From Phyllobacteriaceae bacterium (GTDB lineage Bacteria; Pseudomonadota; Alphaproteobacteria; Rhizobiales; Rhizobiaceae), in the NCBI GenBank assembly GCA_029279965.1, contig JAJUHJ010000005.1:1-53280 (forward strand): a stretch of DNA of 53,280 bases. The letters are read 5' to 3'. Made by a program: the position numbers and the translations under genes. The notes under the pieces are model-generated. The model ran no database searches. It was given only the letters and a program-made list of their open reading frames with translations, and was not told where the DNA came from. This document shows, in pieces, positions 8,929 through 17,675 of this stretch; positions within the stretch are counted from its first letter, which is position 1; every line of letters begins with the position of its first letter.

Positions 8929-9245
8929 ATGGCCGAACGTATAGCTTACCGCATGAACCTCAATCCCGGTCAGGCGGCAGAATATAAGAAGCGCCATGAC
9001 GAGATCTGGCCGGAACTCGTCCAAGCTCTAAAGGGGGCAGGGGTATCTGACTATACGATCTGGCTCGATCCGGAGACCAATCACCTCTTTGCGACCCTTG
9101 TGCGGTCTGAAAATCACACCATGGACGATCTGCCGACACCGAGATTGTCCGCAAATGGTGGGCGATGATGTCGGATGTGATGGAAGCCGATTCCGGCCAT
9201 GTGCCAGTCCAGGTCGATCTCCAGAACGTTTTCACGATGCCTTGA
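8929..9245 (+). pseudogene. rhaM: L-rhamnose mutarotase, frameshifted
   Basis: RhaM/RhaU-type mutarotases (about 104 residues) interconvert the anomers of L-rhamnose. Codons 1-69 encode a normal start ([11 protein letters not shown]...[13 protein letters not shown]) through ENHTMDDLP. At about 9133-9136 the frame breaks, and the correct C-terminal half ([16 protein letters not shown], then VDLQNVFTMP and TGA at 9243-9245) continues in the next frame. The total of 317 bases is one short of a 105-codon gene plus stop, so a single-base deletion explains it. It is either a recent inactivation or a sequencing error. The ribosome binding site and start are intact. Confidence 0.8.
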
Positions 9246-9366
9246 AGACAGATATGCCGATCGCCGATCCGCTATCCGTCTACAAGATCTCCAGACCGGG
9301 CGTTGTCCGGGACAGCCATAGCGGACCACTCCATTCCTCAAACCATTCGGGACGAGAGAGATTTAG

Positions 9367-10113
9367 ATGAACGTTATCGATCTTGACGGCCAGGTGGCCG
9401 TCGTTACCGGCGGTGCCCAGGGGCTGGGCTTCGCCATTGCCAAACGGCTCATTGATTCCGGCGCGCGGGTCAGCCTGTGGGATCGCGACGGCGCGCTCGT
9501 CCAGAAGGCTGCGTCGGCACTCGGTGAGGGGGCGGCAAGCCAGGTCGTAGACGTCACCGATCCTGCGGGGCTCGAAGCCGCTCATGCAGAGGTGGAGCGG
9601 ACGATCGGACCCGTTTCGATCCTCGTCAACTCCGCAGGCATCGCCGGCGGCAACGCACCGCTCGAAGAATACGATCCGGAGGAATGGCGCCGGGTGGTCG
9701 AAATCAACCTCAACGGTACGTTCTACGTCAACAGAGCGGTGGTCCCCTCCATGAAGGCGCGCAATTACGGGCGCATCGTCAACATTTCCTCCGTTGCCGG
9801 AAAGGAGGGCAATCCCAATCTTTCCGCCTATTCGGCCGCCAAGGCCGGCGTGCTCGGGCTTACCAAATCGCTGGGCAAGGAGTTGGCGAAGTATGATATC
9901 GCCGTCAACGCCGTTACTCCTGCGACAGCGAAGACGCGCATCCTGGAAACCCTCACCGACGAATTCATAGACTACATGCTGACCCGCATTCCGCGTGGGC
10001 GTTTTCTGGAGGTGGAAGAGGCGGCTGCGATGGTCGCATGGCTGGTGTCGAAGGAGAATAGCTTCACGACAGCCGCCACATTCGATCTTTCAGGAGGGCG
10101 CACGACCTACTGA
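9367..10113 (+). CDS. SDR-family NAD(P)-dependent dehydrogenase
   Basis: A 248-residue classical short-chain dehydrogenase. The cofactor motif TGGAQGLG is at 14-21, NSAG at 88-91, and the catalytic Ser142, Tyr155 and Lys159 lie in ISS...YSAAK. It oxidises a secondary alcohol, probably of a sugar acid. Its place behind a rhamnose mutarotase remnant suggests an enzyme of a non-phosphorylating deoxysugar route (for example a 2-keto-3-deoxy-rhamnonate or -fuconate dehydrogenase). That is inference, because the rest of such a pathway is missing here. A 38-codon frame (9254-9370) ends in an ATGA overlap with its start and may be a remnant or a coupling leader. Confidence 0.85.
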   Translation: MNVIDLDGQVAVVTGGAQGLGFAIAKRLIDSGARVSLWDRDGALVQKAASALGEGAASQVVDVTDPAGLEAAHAEVERTIGPVSILVNSAGIAGGNAPLEEYDPEEWRRVVEINLNGTFYVNRAVVPSMKARNYGRIVNISSVAGKEGNPNLSAYSAAKAGVLGLTKSLGKELAKYDIAVNAVTPATAKTRILETLTDEFIDYMLTRIPRGRFLEVEEAAAMVAWLVSKENSFTTAATFDLSGGRTTY

Positions 10114-10202
10114 GTGTTCAGGTGCGGTTCCAGAATTCCACATGCCTACTAGGTGGCCATCGACCGTGATGCCGCTCGGCAGGCACTCCGGCTGAAGAAT
10201 GC

Positions 10203-11117
10203 TTATCCGGGAAGGTTCGATCTCAAATCCTCGGCCAGCATCTCCGCAAAGAGCCTGCAGGGCGGTGAAAGAGACCGCCCCTTCTTTGTCACGAGGGAGA
10301 TCGTGCGCGTTACCTTGGGTTCCACGAGCGGCCGCAGGACAACCCCGCGCCATGCCTCGAATCGTGCCAGCGCCGTTGGCAGGATCGTGACGCCGAGGCC
10401 GCTGGCGGCCATCCATGCGGCGGTGCTCAGGAAACCCACTTCATGGGTGATCATCGGTTCGATACCGGCCTTGAGCAGCGTCGACTCGATCAGTGGCCGC
10501 ACCCCGTAACCCGGCCGAAACACGATCAGCGGCTCGCCCTCAAGATCTGCCCAATGCACAACGTCCTTCGATGCGAGCCGATGGTCGTGTGCACAGACGA
10601 GTTGCACCTGGTCTTCCCGCAGCGTGCGAGCAGTGAATTCCGAGCCCTCGGGTGGCGGTGTGCCGATGCCAAGGTCCACCCATTCGGACTGTATGTGCGT
10701 GAGAAACTGATTCGGCGCGCAATCGATGATCACCAGGCCGATGTTGGCGTACTGGCGTGCAAAGCGCCGTGCCGTGTCGGGGAGCAGGGCCGCCGCGGTG
10801 GCAGGCGTCGCGGCGATGCGCACCCGTCCCCGCCGGCCTTCCGTCAGGTCGCGAAAATTGCTGCCGAGCGTCTTCACATCCTGCAGAATGCGCTCGGCAA
10901 TGCCGAAGGCATCCTCGGCGGCCTTGGTGGGCACGAGAGAGCGAGTGGTGCGGTCGAACAGACGGATGTTCAGCGTCTCCTCTGTCTGCTTGATCAGGAC
11001 GCTGACCGCTGATTGCGTAACTCCCAGCTCCTGCGCCGCCGAGGCGAGCCGCCCCAGTCGATAAACCGCCACGAAGGCGCGAAGCTGCTTCAGTGTTAGC
11101 TGGTTCTCGATGCGCAA
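10203..11117 (-). CDS. LysR-family transcriptional regulator
   Basis: A 304-residue LTTR with the winged helix-turn-helix at about residues 5-63 (LTLKQLRAFVAVYRLGRLA, SAAQELGVTQSAVSVLIKQ) and a periplasmic-binding-type effector domain from about 90 to the end. It is transcribed away from the TAXI-TRAP transporter genes, with a shared 126-base intergenic region that contains a long inverted repeat. By the usual LTTR rule it should control that transporter and decarboxylase operon in response to the imported acid or a metabolite. It is convergent with the SDR gene (89 bases apart). Confidence 0.9.
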   Translation of the reverse strand: MRIENQLTLKQLRAFVAVYRLGRLASAAQELGVTQSAVSVLIKQTEETLNIRLFDRTTRSLVPTKAAEDAFGIAERILQDVKTLGSNFRDLTEGRRGRVRIAATPATAAALLPDTARRFARQYANIGLVIIDCAPNQFLTHIQSEWVDLGIGTPPPEGSEFTARTLREDQVQLVCAHDHRLASKDVVHWADLEGEPLIVFRPGYGVRPLIESTLLKAGIEPMITHEVGFLSTAAWMAASGLGVTILPTALARFEAWRGVVLRPLVEPKVTRTISLVTKKGRSLSPPCRLFAEMLAEDLRSNLPG

Positions 11118-11139
11118 TTTGAAGTTACTTTATGAATGG

Positions 11140-11166
11140 TTCTGAATTTTTCGATTTTATTCAGAA
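11140..11166. promoter_or_regulatory. probable LysR operator (inverted repeat)
   Basis: Perfect 8-base arms TTCTGAAT (11140-11147) and ATTCAGAA (11159-11166) are separated by 11 AT-rich bases between the LysR gene and the TAXI-TRAP operon. The size and position fit the LTTR T-N11-A class of activation site. It starts 23 bases from the LysR start codon, so it may also mediate autoregulation. Confidence 0.6.
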
Positions 11167-11243
11167 TAGACATGGCTTTCAATATGGCGGTGAGAGAGGG
11201 GCCTGCGGCTCACATCCGTAAGGTCGAGAATGGGAGGAATGCG

Positions 11244-12236
11244 ATGAACTGGCGTCGTTTGGCCGGGCTTGCCTTGTCCGGAATGATTTGTCTGGGTGCG
11301 AACAGTGCCTTTTCGGCCGATCGCTACACGATCGGCACCAACCCGCAGGGAACGATCTACTACACGATCGGCGGCGGTATCGCGGCTGCTTTGCAGGATG
11401 CACTTGGTAAGCAGGTCACCGTTCAGCCCAACAGCGGCTCTTCGGTTTATCTGCCGCTGATCGCCGCAGGCGAAGTATCGATGGGCCTCAATTCGAGCCT
11501 CGATCTCGGTGAGGCGCGGGCCGGGGAGTTTGGCGAGCCGATGACCAATCTGCGCGTACTGGCGCGGGTCTGGCCGTTGCATGTGGCGCTTGTTGCCCGC
11601 AACGATCTCGGCGCCACCAAGGTCTCTGAACTTGCGGGCAAACGCGTTGTAACCGAATTCAGGGCGCTGAAGGCGATGAGCACGCTTTCGGAGACGGTCC
11701 TTCGATTGTCCGGTCTCACCGCCGAGGATGTGGAAGCGATGGCTGTTGCCGGCCTTGGTCCGGGGATGGAACAGCTTACCGAAAATGGGCTGGATGCGAC
11801 GCTGATCGCTGTCGGCATTCCGCTGACCCAACAGGCGCATGCCTCCATTCCCGGCGGGATTCGTTACCTCGACATTGATGGCGAGGACGCGACGACCGAG
11901 AACGCCGATGACATGTTCCAGGGTACGTATCTGACCGAAGTCGAACCGAGCGCGCGTCTGCCGGAGGTGACGGAGCCGGTCACCGTTGCCGCTTTCGACG
12001 TGTTTTTGACGGTGAACGCCGATATGCCCGATGAAGACGCCACGGCGATCTTGGCGGCGCTTTACGAAAGCCTGCCGCAACTCAAGGAGGACTATCCTGC
12101 GCTGGGCGGGGCAGCACAGGACCTGCTCTCTGCCCCCTCCAACACGGTTCCCTATCACGATGCCGCCGTCGAGTTCTACAAGTCGAAGGACATGTGGAGC
12201 GAACAGAACGAATCTCGCGATCAGGCGATGAAGTGA
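11244..12236 (+). CDS. TAXI-family TRAP substrate-binding protein
   Basis: A periplasmic solute receptor of 330 residues. The start at 11244 is preceded by GGGAGGA and gives a clear Sec signal peptide (MNWRRLAGLALSGMICLG...SAFSA). The mature N-terminus shows the TAXI hallmark YTIGTNPQGTIYY, with GGGIAAAL next. TAXI proteins feed TRAP membrane units, which use ion gradients to take up carboxylates, including aromatic and amino acids. The fused permease starts 20 bases downstream. The ligand is not readable, but the decarboxylase in the operon suggests an aromatic acid. Confidence 0.9.
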   Translation: MNWRRLAGLALSGMICLGANSAFSADRYTIGTNPQGTIYYTIGGGIAAALQDALGKQVTVQPNSGSSVYLPLIAAGEVSMGLNSSLDLGEARAGEFGEPMTNLRVLARVWPLHVALVARNDLGATKVSELAGKRVVTEFRALKAMSTLSETVLRLSGLTAEDVEAMAVAGLGPGMEQLTENGLDATLIAVGIPLTQQAHASIPGGIRYLDIDGEDATTENADDMFQGTYLTEVEPSARLPEVTEPVTVAAFDVFLTVNADMPDEDATAILAALYESLPQLKEDYPALGGAAQDLLSAPSNTVPYHDAAVEFYKSKDMWSEQNESRDQAMK

Positions 12237-12255
12237 GCAGGCGGCGGTCTGCACG

Positions 12256-14124
12256 ATGAAAGTGAACGCATGGGCGATGCCGATCCCGCTGATCGGCGTT
12301 CTATGGCTCTTCGATGTGCCGCGGCACCTCGGATATGTTGTCATCACGGAACAGTATCTTGCGCTGATCATCGGCCTTGCCACGCTGGTCGGCATGATCG
12401 TGGCACCCCTTCATCCGCGCCTGCGGGCACTGGACTGGGTGCTTGGCGTTGCCGCCCTTGCTTCATGGATCTGGCTGGCCGTGAACTACGAGGCATGGCT
12501 GCTCAATCCCGTCGATCGCGGACCCGCCAAGGTGGTGCCGGCAATCGTTGCGATCCTGACCGCGCTGGAGGGAACGCGAAGGCATTGTGGGCTGGTGCTG
12601 TCTGTGCTTGCCGCCGTTTTCATAGCGTATGGGCTGTTGGGTACGCACCTGCCGGGCATTTTTTCCGCGGCCGAGATCGCCCCGGCAAGATTCATTCTGT
12701 ATCTTTATTCCGATACCAACGGCATTCCCGGCCTGGTTCTGAACGTCGGCGCAACGCAGATCCTCGGCTTCATCGTCTTTGGCGCCGTTCTTAATGCCGT
12801 TGGCGGCAGCCGTATCCTGACAGACCTTGCCATGGCGACGATGGGCCACCGACGTGGCGGACCGGCAAAGGTGGCGATTCTCGCCTCCAGCTTCTTCGGC
12901 ACGCTTTCGGGCTCGACGGTCGCCAATGTCATGAGCACCGGGGTCGTCACCATTCCGATGATGAAACGCTCAGGCTTTCCGGCTCGCTACGCCGCCGCCA
13001 TCGAGGCGGTTGCCTCCAATGGAGGCCAGATCGCGCCGCCCGTGATGGGAGCGACGGCATTCGTGATTGCCGAGTTCTTGCAGATTTCCTACGCGGAGGT
13101 GGTTCTTGCTGCGATGCTGCCCGCGGCCGCCTACTACCTGATGCTGTACCTGCAAGTGGACCGTTATGCGGCGGCGCATGGTCTTGTCGGTGTAAACCGA
13201 TCCGACCTGCCGCCGCTCGGTCCGGTTCTCGTCAAGGCGTGGCCGCTTATCTTCCCGCTCGGCGTCCTCATTTATTTCCTCTTCGGCCTTGGCTATTCAC
13301 CGGGCAAGTCGGCGCTTTACTCGGCCGCCGCCTCCTACGCGCTCTATCTCGTCACCGCACCGCGCAGCGCTCCCCGCTTTGGCGTGCTTCTGGACGTAGC
13401 GCGCAATGCGGGAATGACGCTCATTCCGGTTCTCCTGGTCTGTGCCGTGGCAGGCATCATCATCGGCACGATCAACATTACCGGGCTGGGATTCGCACTG
13501 ACATTGGCGCTCGGCAAAATCGCGCAACTTGGCGGTGTTCTGCCGTTGCTTCTCGTCACCGCACTCATCGCCATCGTGCTTGGCGTCGGAATGCCGACGA
13601 CGGGCGTCTACGTCATCGTATCGGTGCTCCTTGCCCCGGCGCTCGTCAAAGCCGGCATCGAAGAGATGGCCGCCCATTTCTTCATCTTCTATTTCGGCCT
13701 GCTGTCGATGCTGACCCCGCCCGTGGCAATTGCCTCCTACGCGGCTGCCTCGCTCGCAGAGAGTGACATGTGGCGCACCGGCGTCACCGGAGTCAGGCTG
13801 GCCATCGTCGCCTATCTCATCCCGTTCGTCTTCGCCTTCAACACCTCGCTCCTACTCGAAGGCAACTTTATGGAGATCATTGTTTCCTGCGCCGGTATCT
13901 TTGCGGCAGGCTTCTTGCTTGCCGAGGTTCTTGCTTGGCGCGGCGCTTTCGGTGGCGGTTTTCTGCGTGTGGCGGTGGGCGCCCTGGCAGTCTTCATCGG
14001 GGCGGGCATCGCGATACTCGAGCCTGCAAGTCCCTGGGCCATCGCCGTAGCCGTATTAGGGATCACGACCGTCATTGCGGTCCGCCGCTTTACCGCCGGC
14101 GCGATCCAACAGACTGCCAACTAG
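12256..14124 (+). CDS. TRAP transporter fused permease (DctQM type)
   Basis: A 622-residue polytopic membrane protein that joins the small (DctQ-like, about the first 140 residues) and large (DctM-like) TRAP subunits, as is normal for TAXI systems. The large-subunit motifs are visible: GSRILTDLAMATMGHRRGG, then SGSTVANVMSTGVVTIPMMK, then a symmetrical repeat with GVGMPTTGVYVIVSVLLAPAL. It moves the solute bound by the preceding receptor by sodium or proton symport. It forms an operon with the receptor before it and the amidohydrolase 15 bases after it. Confidence 0.92.
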   Translation: MKVNAWAMPIPLIGVLWLFDVPRHLGYVVITEQYLALIIGLATLVGMIVAPLHPRLRALDWVLGVAALASWIWLAVNYEAWLLNPVDRGPAKVVPAIVAILTALEGTRRHCGLVLSVLAAVFIAYGLLGTHLPGIFSAAEIAPARFILYLYSDTNGIPGLVLNVGATQILGFIVFGAVLNAVGGSRILTDLAMATMGHRRGGPAKVAILASSFFGTLSGSTVANVMSTGVVTIPMMKRSGFPARYAAAIEAVASNGGQIAPPVMGATAFVIAEFLQISYAEVVLAAMLPAAAYYLMLYLQVDRYAAAHGLVGVNRSDLPPLGPVLVKAWPLIFPLGVLIYFLFGLGYSPGKSALYSAAASYALYLVTAPRSAPRFGVLLDVARNAGMTLIPVLLVCAVAGIIIGTINITGLGFALTLALGKIAQLGGVLPLLLVTALIAIVLGVGMPTTGVYVIVSVLLAPALVKAGIEEMAAHFFIFYFGLLSMLTPPVAIASYAAASLAESDMWRTGVTGVRLAIVAYLIPFVFAFNTSLLLEGNFMEIIVSCAGIFAAGFLLAEVLAWRGAFGGGFLRVAVGALAVFIGAGIAILEPASPWAIAVAVLGITTVIAVRRFTAGAIQQTAN

Positions 14125-14139
14125 CCAAAGGAAGAGGGT

Positions 14140-15189
14140 ATGACCGAACGCAATGCGAATCCTCCCTACAAGCGGATTGCCACCGAGGAGGCCTGGGCGC
14201 CGCCGGAACTGATCCGCCTCTACCGCAAGGAGATCGAGGAAAAGGCGATCGGGGATCCTGGCTTCCACAGCCTTTGGGGGTTCTTTTCCGGAACGACGGA
14301 GAAAGCCAAAGCGCATGGCCGCCGCATTCAGAGCCTGGATGACGAACGCATCCGGGACATGGACGATTCCGGTATCGACATGCAGGTTGTCTCGCTGACT
14401 TCGCCCGGCGTCCAAATCTTCGATCCGGCAACGGCCACCGCGCTGGCGGTGCGTTTCAACGACGAACTGGCCGAGGGCATTGCCCGTCATCCCACCCGCT
14501 ATGTCGGTTTGGCGGCGTTCAGTCCGCTCGACCCCGGCAACGCGGCCAAGGAACTCGAGCGCGCTGTGAAGAAGCTGGGCATGCGCGGCGGCATCCTCAA
14601 TTCGCATACGCTGGGCACCTACCTGGACGACGAGCAATATTGGGAGATCTTCGAAGCGGCCGAGGCTCTCGACGTGCCCATCTACCTGCACCCTCAGACG
14701 CCGCCGGCGGAAATGATCGAGCCGTTCCTGAAACGGGGGCTGGATGCCGCCGTCTATGGCTTCGCTTGCGAGACAGGATTGCACGCGTTGCGGTTGCTGG
14801 TCGCCGGCCTGTTCGACCGCTTCCCGAAGCTGCAGATCGTGCTTGGCCATTGCGGCGAGGCGCTGCCTTACTGGCTGTCCCGGATCGACTACATGCACGG
14901 CCATATCTCTGTAACCGGCCGCTATCCGAATGTCGGTCCGCTCAAGCGCAAGGCCAGCGACTATTTACGAGAGAATTTCTATTACACGAGCAGCGGTGTG
15001 GGATGGATACCGCCGGTCATGTATGTGCGTGATGTCATCGGCCCGGACCGGATGATGTATGCGATGGACTATCCTTGGCAATTCGTGTCTTCCGAGGTTG
15101 GCGAACTCGAAAAGATGCCGATTGGTGAGGACGGGCTGAAGCAATTCTTCGAGGACAACGCGCGCAAGGTGTTCAAGATCGAGCGCTGA
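14140..15189 (+). CDS. amidohydrolase-fold decarboxylase (ACMSD / gamma-resorcylate type)
   Basis: A 349-residue member of the ACMSD-like amidohydrolase family, whose enzymes remove CO2 from aromatic or related acids using one divalent metal. The N-terminal metal motif is TEEAW (residues 15-19), as in the 5-carboxyvanillate and 2,3-dihydroxybenzoate decarboxylase branch. His184 (YLHPQTP), His237 (LGHCGE) and Asp310 (YAMDYPW) complete the site. It is the last gene of the TAXI-TRAP operon, so the imported acid is its probable substrate. The aldehyde dehydrogenase on the opposite strand may belong to the same route. A lactonase or hydrolase role cannot be excluded. Confidence 0.8.
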   Translation: MTERNANPPYKRIATEEAWAPPELIRLYRKEIEEKAIGDPGFHSLWGFFSGTTEKAKAHGRRIQSLDDERIRDMDDSGIDMQVVSLTSPGVQIFDPATATALAVRFNDELAEGIARHPTRYVGLAAFSPLDPGNAAKELERAVKKLGMRGGILNSHTLGTYLDDEQYWEIFEAAEALDVPIYLHPQTPPAEMIEPFLKRGLDAAVYGFACETGLHALRLLVAGLFDRFPKLQIVLGHCGEALPYWLSRIDYMHGHISVTGRYPNVGPLKRKASDYLRENFYYTSSGVGWIPPVMYVRDVIGPDRMMYAMDYPWQFVSSEVGELEKMPIGEDGLKQFFEDNARKVFKIER

Positions 15190-15195
15190 TGCATT

Positions 15196-15221
15196 GCCGC
15201 CGGGTGATCTCACCCGGCGGC
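15196..15221. terminator. bidirectional hairpin between convergent genes
   Basis: Ten-base perfect arms GCCGCCGGGT and ACCCGGCGGC with a six-base loop lie 7 bases after the amidohydrolase stop and 50 bases from the aldehyde dehydrogenase stop. There is no T run, so it may act as a transcript-stabilising or weak termination hairpin for both genes. Confidence 0.5.
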
Positions 15222-15271
15222 TGCCCGAATGCGGCAGAATACCCGCCCGAACGTCGGCGTAGCGCCTTGGC

Positions 15272-16726
15272 TCAGAAGGGGTAGTGCTGCTTGGGATCCT
15301 CGATCGTGATCCAGCGCACTTCGGTAAATTCGTGGATCGCCGCATCGCCGCCGAATCGCCCATAGCCGGAGGCCTTCACGCCACCGAACGGCATTTGCGC
15401 CTCGTCATGCACGGTCGGCCCGTTGATATGGCAGATGCCGGCCTCGATCCGGCGGGCAACACCCATAGCGCGCTGCGTGTCCTGTCCGAATACGGACGAT
15501 GACAATCCATATTCGGTATCGTTCGCCAGCTCGATCGCGTGTTCGGTATCGCGTGCGCGGATGATGCAGACCACCGGCCCGAAAGATTCGTCCCGGAACA
15601 GCTTCATCTCCGGCGTCACCTTGTCGATGACCGTGGCCGGCATGATGGTGCCGTCATTCCTGGCGCTGCCGGCAACCAGCTCGGCTCCCTTGGAAAGAGC
15701 GTCGTCAATCAGGCCGTCAACGCGCTCGATGGTGGAGCGATCGATGACGGAGCCGAGGACCACCTGCTCGCGTGGATTGCCATGCGGCAGTGCCTTTGCC
15801 TTTTCGGCAAGCTTTTGCACGAACGTATCTGCCACCTTTTCATCGACAATGATGCGTTCTGTCGACATGCAGATCTGGCCCTGATTCATAAAGGCGCCGA
15901 AGGCGGCTGCATTCACTGCGCCGTCGATGTCGGCGTCATCCAGGATGACAAGCGGGGCCTTGCCGCCAAGCTCAAGAAGCACGGGTTTCAAATGCCTGGC
16001 CGCCGTTTCTGCAACGATCCTGCCGACGCGGGTGGAGCCGGTGAAGTTGATCCGCTTTACCTTGGGATGCTCGATGAGAGCAGTGACGACTTCCGGCGCG
16101 TCCGCGGCCGAATGGGTGACGACATTGATGACGCCCTTGGGCAGGCCTGCCTCGTTCAGCGTCTCGGCAATCATCAAATGCAGGTTCGGGCACATTTCCG
16201 AAGCCTTGAGCACGATGGTGTTCCCGCAAGCGATCGGCATGGCCACCGCACGCACGCCAAGAATGACGGGCGCGTTCCACGGCGCCATCCCGACCAGAAC
16301 GCCCACCGGCTGGCGATAAGCCATCGAGAGCGTTCCCGGCTTGTCCGAAGGGATGATCTCACCCTTGATTCGCGTTGTCGTTGCCGCTGCTTCACGCAGG
16401 ATCTTGGCAGCGAACATCACGTTAAAACCCATCCATGGGCCTGTCGCGCCCGTTTCGGCGATACCGACCTCGATGAACTTTTCGGTCTTTGCCTCCAGTA
16501 GATCGGCTGCCTTGTTGAGAATTTCGCGCCGCTGGCCGGGCGTCGTCTCCGACCACGAGGGGAAGGCGGCCGCTGCGGCCTCCACTGCCCGGTCGACATC
16601 CGCTTTCTTCGCGGCGGCTGCCCGCGTGGCGACCTCGCCTGTCACCGGGTCCCTGCGCTCGAACGTGCCGCTGTCCGACGCAGGAACCGTGTCACCGTCC
16701 ACCAGAAGTCCTATGTCCAAGGTCAT
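15272..16726 (-). CDS. aromatic (vanillin/salicylaldehyde-type) aldehyde dehydrogenase
   Basis: A 484-residue NAD(P)-dependent aldehyde dehydrogenase. The start at 16726 follows a GGGAGGT ribosome site and gives the normal family length; longer upstream frames are non-coding. Catalytic residues: Asn151 (APWN), Lys174, Glu252 (LELGGK) and Cys286 (NQGQICMS). The NQGQICMSTERIIVDE stretch is characteristic of the vanillin, benzaldehyde and salicylaldehyde dehydrogenase branch, which makes an aromatic acid from its aldehyde. It is convergent with the decarboxylase operon and probably part of the same catabolic set. The exact aldehyde is inferred. Confidence 0.85.
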   Translation of the reverse strand: MTLDIGLLVDGDTVPASDSGTFERRDPVTGEVATRAAAAKKADVDRAVEAAAAAFPSWSETTPGQRREILNKAADLLEAKTEKFIEVGIAETGATGPWMGFNVMFAAKILREAAATTTRIKGEIIPSDKPGTLSMAYRQPVGVLVGMAPWNAPVILGVRAVAMPIACGNTIVLKASEMCPNLHLMIAETLNEAGLPKGVINVVTHSAADAPEVVTALIEHPKVKRINFTGSTRVGRIVAETAARHLKPVLLELGGKAPLVILDDADIDGAVNAAAFGAFMNQGQICMSTERIIVDEKVADTFVQKLAEKAKALPHGNPREQVVLGSVIDRSTIERVDGLIDDALSKGAELVAGSARNDGTIMPATVIDKVTPEMKLFRDESFGPVVCIIRARDTEHAIELANDTEYGLSSSVFGQDTQRAMGVARRIEAGICHINGPTVHDEAQMPFGGVKASGYGRFGGDAAIHEFTEVRWITIEDPKQHYPF

Positions 16727-16842
16727 CCTTACCTCCCTATGCCTGTGTCGCTTGTTCTTACCATCCGACTCACCCATGCCCGTTCGGAGCGATGGCTCCT
16801 GAAGAGCGCAACGGGGAAGAACGGGCATCATTAACTGCTCCT

Positions 16843-16860
16843 GGACAATGTATAGTGTCC
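16843..16860. promoter_or_regulatory. candidate operator upstream of the aldehyde dehydrogenase
   Basis: GGACA (16843-16847) and TGTCC (16856-16860) form an inverted repeat around an AT-rich core that contains GTATA, 117 bases upstream of the aldehyde dehydrogenase start. The shape resembles GntR- or TetR-type sites. No regulator gene is adjacent, so the assignment is tentative. The rest of the 190-base gap shows nothing else. Confidence 0.3.
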
Positions 16861-16916
16861 CGGCCGGGCTGCAATCGTTGTTTGATTGGTTGCGGATACG
16901 GGTGCGCTGCTCGGTC

Positions 16917-17675
16917 TCACCGGTCCTTTGCCGCCGCGCGCAGCCGCGCATACACGAACCGCTTGGCGCCGGCGACGCTCGTTTCCAGCGGTTGGCCGAG
17001 TGCAAGACCCGCCGCGATCCCGCTCGCCAGCATGCATCCCGTTCCCCGCATCGAGGTATCGAGCCGGGGTGCGTTGAAAGCAATTTCCGGCTGCCCGGCA
17101 AGAAGAAGGTGGTCCGTGGAGGAGGATCCTGTCCCGTGCCCGCCCTTTGCGAGCACCGCTGCGGCTCCTGTCTTAAGCAGCGTTCGGCTCTGGGTGAAGA
17201 CCGCTTCGTCGTTAACGGCAGTCTGCGCGCCGGCCAGCACGGCGAGCTCGTCACGGTTCGGGGTCGTGATGGTCGACAGAGGGACAAGCTCTGCGGCAAG
17301 GGCCTTGGCTATACCCGCGTCGGTGAGCGCCCCTCCGGAGGATGCTGCCAGCACCGGATCGAGGATGACGGGAATGTTCGGATGCCGGCGCAAGGCGGCT
17401 GCCGTTTCCATGATCGTCGGGATGGTTGGAAGAAGACCGATCTTCACCGCTTTGATGTTGTTTGCCGAGAAAGCCGCCTCGATCTGATCGGCGAGAAGCG
17501 CAGGTTCGACCGGCGCGACGCGATGGACAGCCTCATGCGTTTGTACAGTGATCGCTGTCAGTGCCACCGCGCTGCGCACGCCGAACGCGGCGAGAGTTTC
17601 GACGTCGCGACTCAACCCTGCGCCGCCACTGGAATCGGAGGCGGCTATAACGAGCACGCACGATGCGCAACTCAT
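16917..17675 (-). CDS. thiD: hydroxymethylpyrimidine / phosphomethylpyrimidine kinase
   Basis: A 252-residue ribokinase-fold kinase that phosphorylates HMP and HMP-phosphate in the thiamin pyrimidine branch. Visible motifs: the N-terminal IAASDSSGGAG, KIGLLP, DPVLAASSG, and the anion-hole/catalytic segment RGTGCMLASGIAAGLA. The start at 17675 overlaps the thiE stop by four bases (ATGA), indicating translational coupling; an ATG nine codons upstream is possible but lies inside thiE. It is the last gene of the thi operon. Confidence 0.9.
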   Translation of the reverse strand: MSCASCVLVIAASDSSGGAGLSRDVETLAAFGVRSAVALTAITVQTHEAVHRVAPVEPALLADQIEAAFSANNIKAVKIGLLPTIPTIMETAAALRRHPNIPVILDPVLAASSGGALTDAGIAKALAAELVPLSTITTPNRDELAVLAGAQTAVNDEAVFTQSRTLLKTGAAAVLAKGGHGTGSSSTDHLLLAGQPEIAFNAPRLDTSMRGTGCMLASGIAAGLALGQPLETSVAGAKRFVYARLRAAAKDR

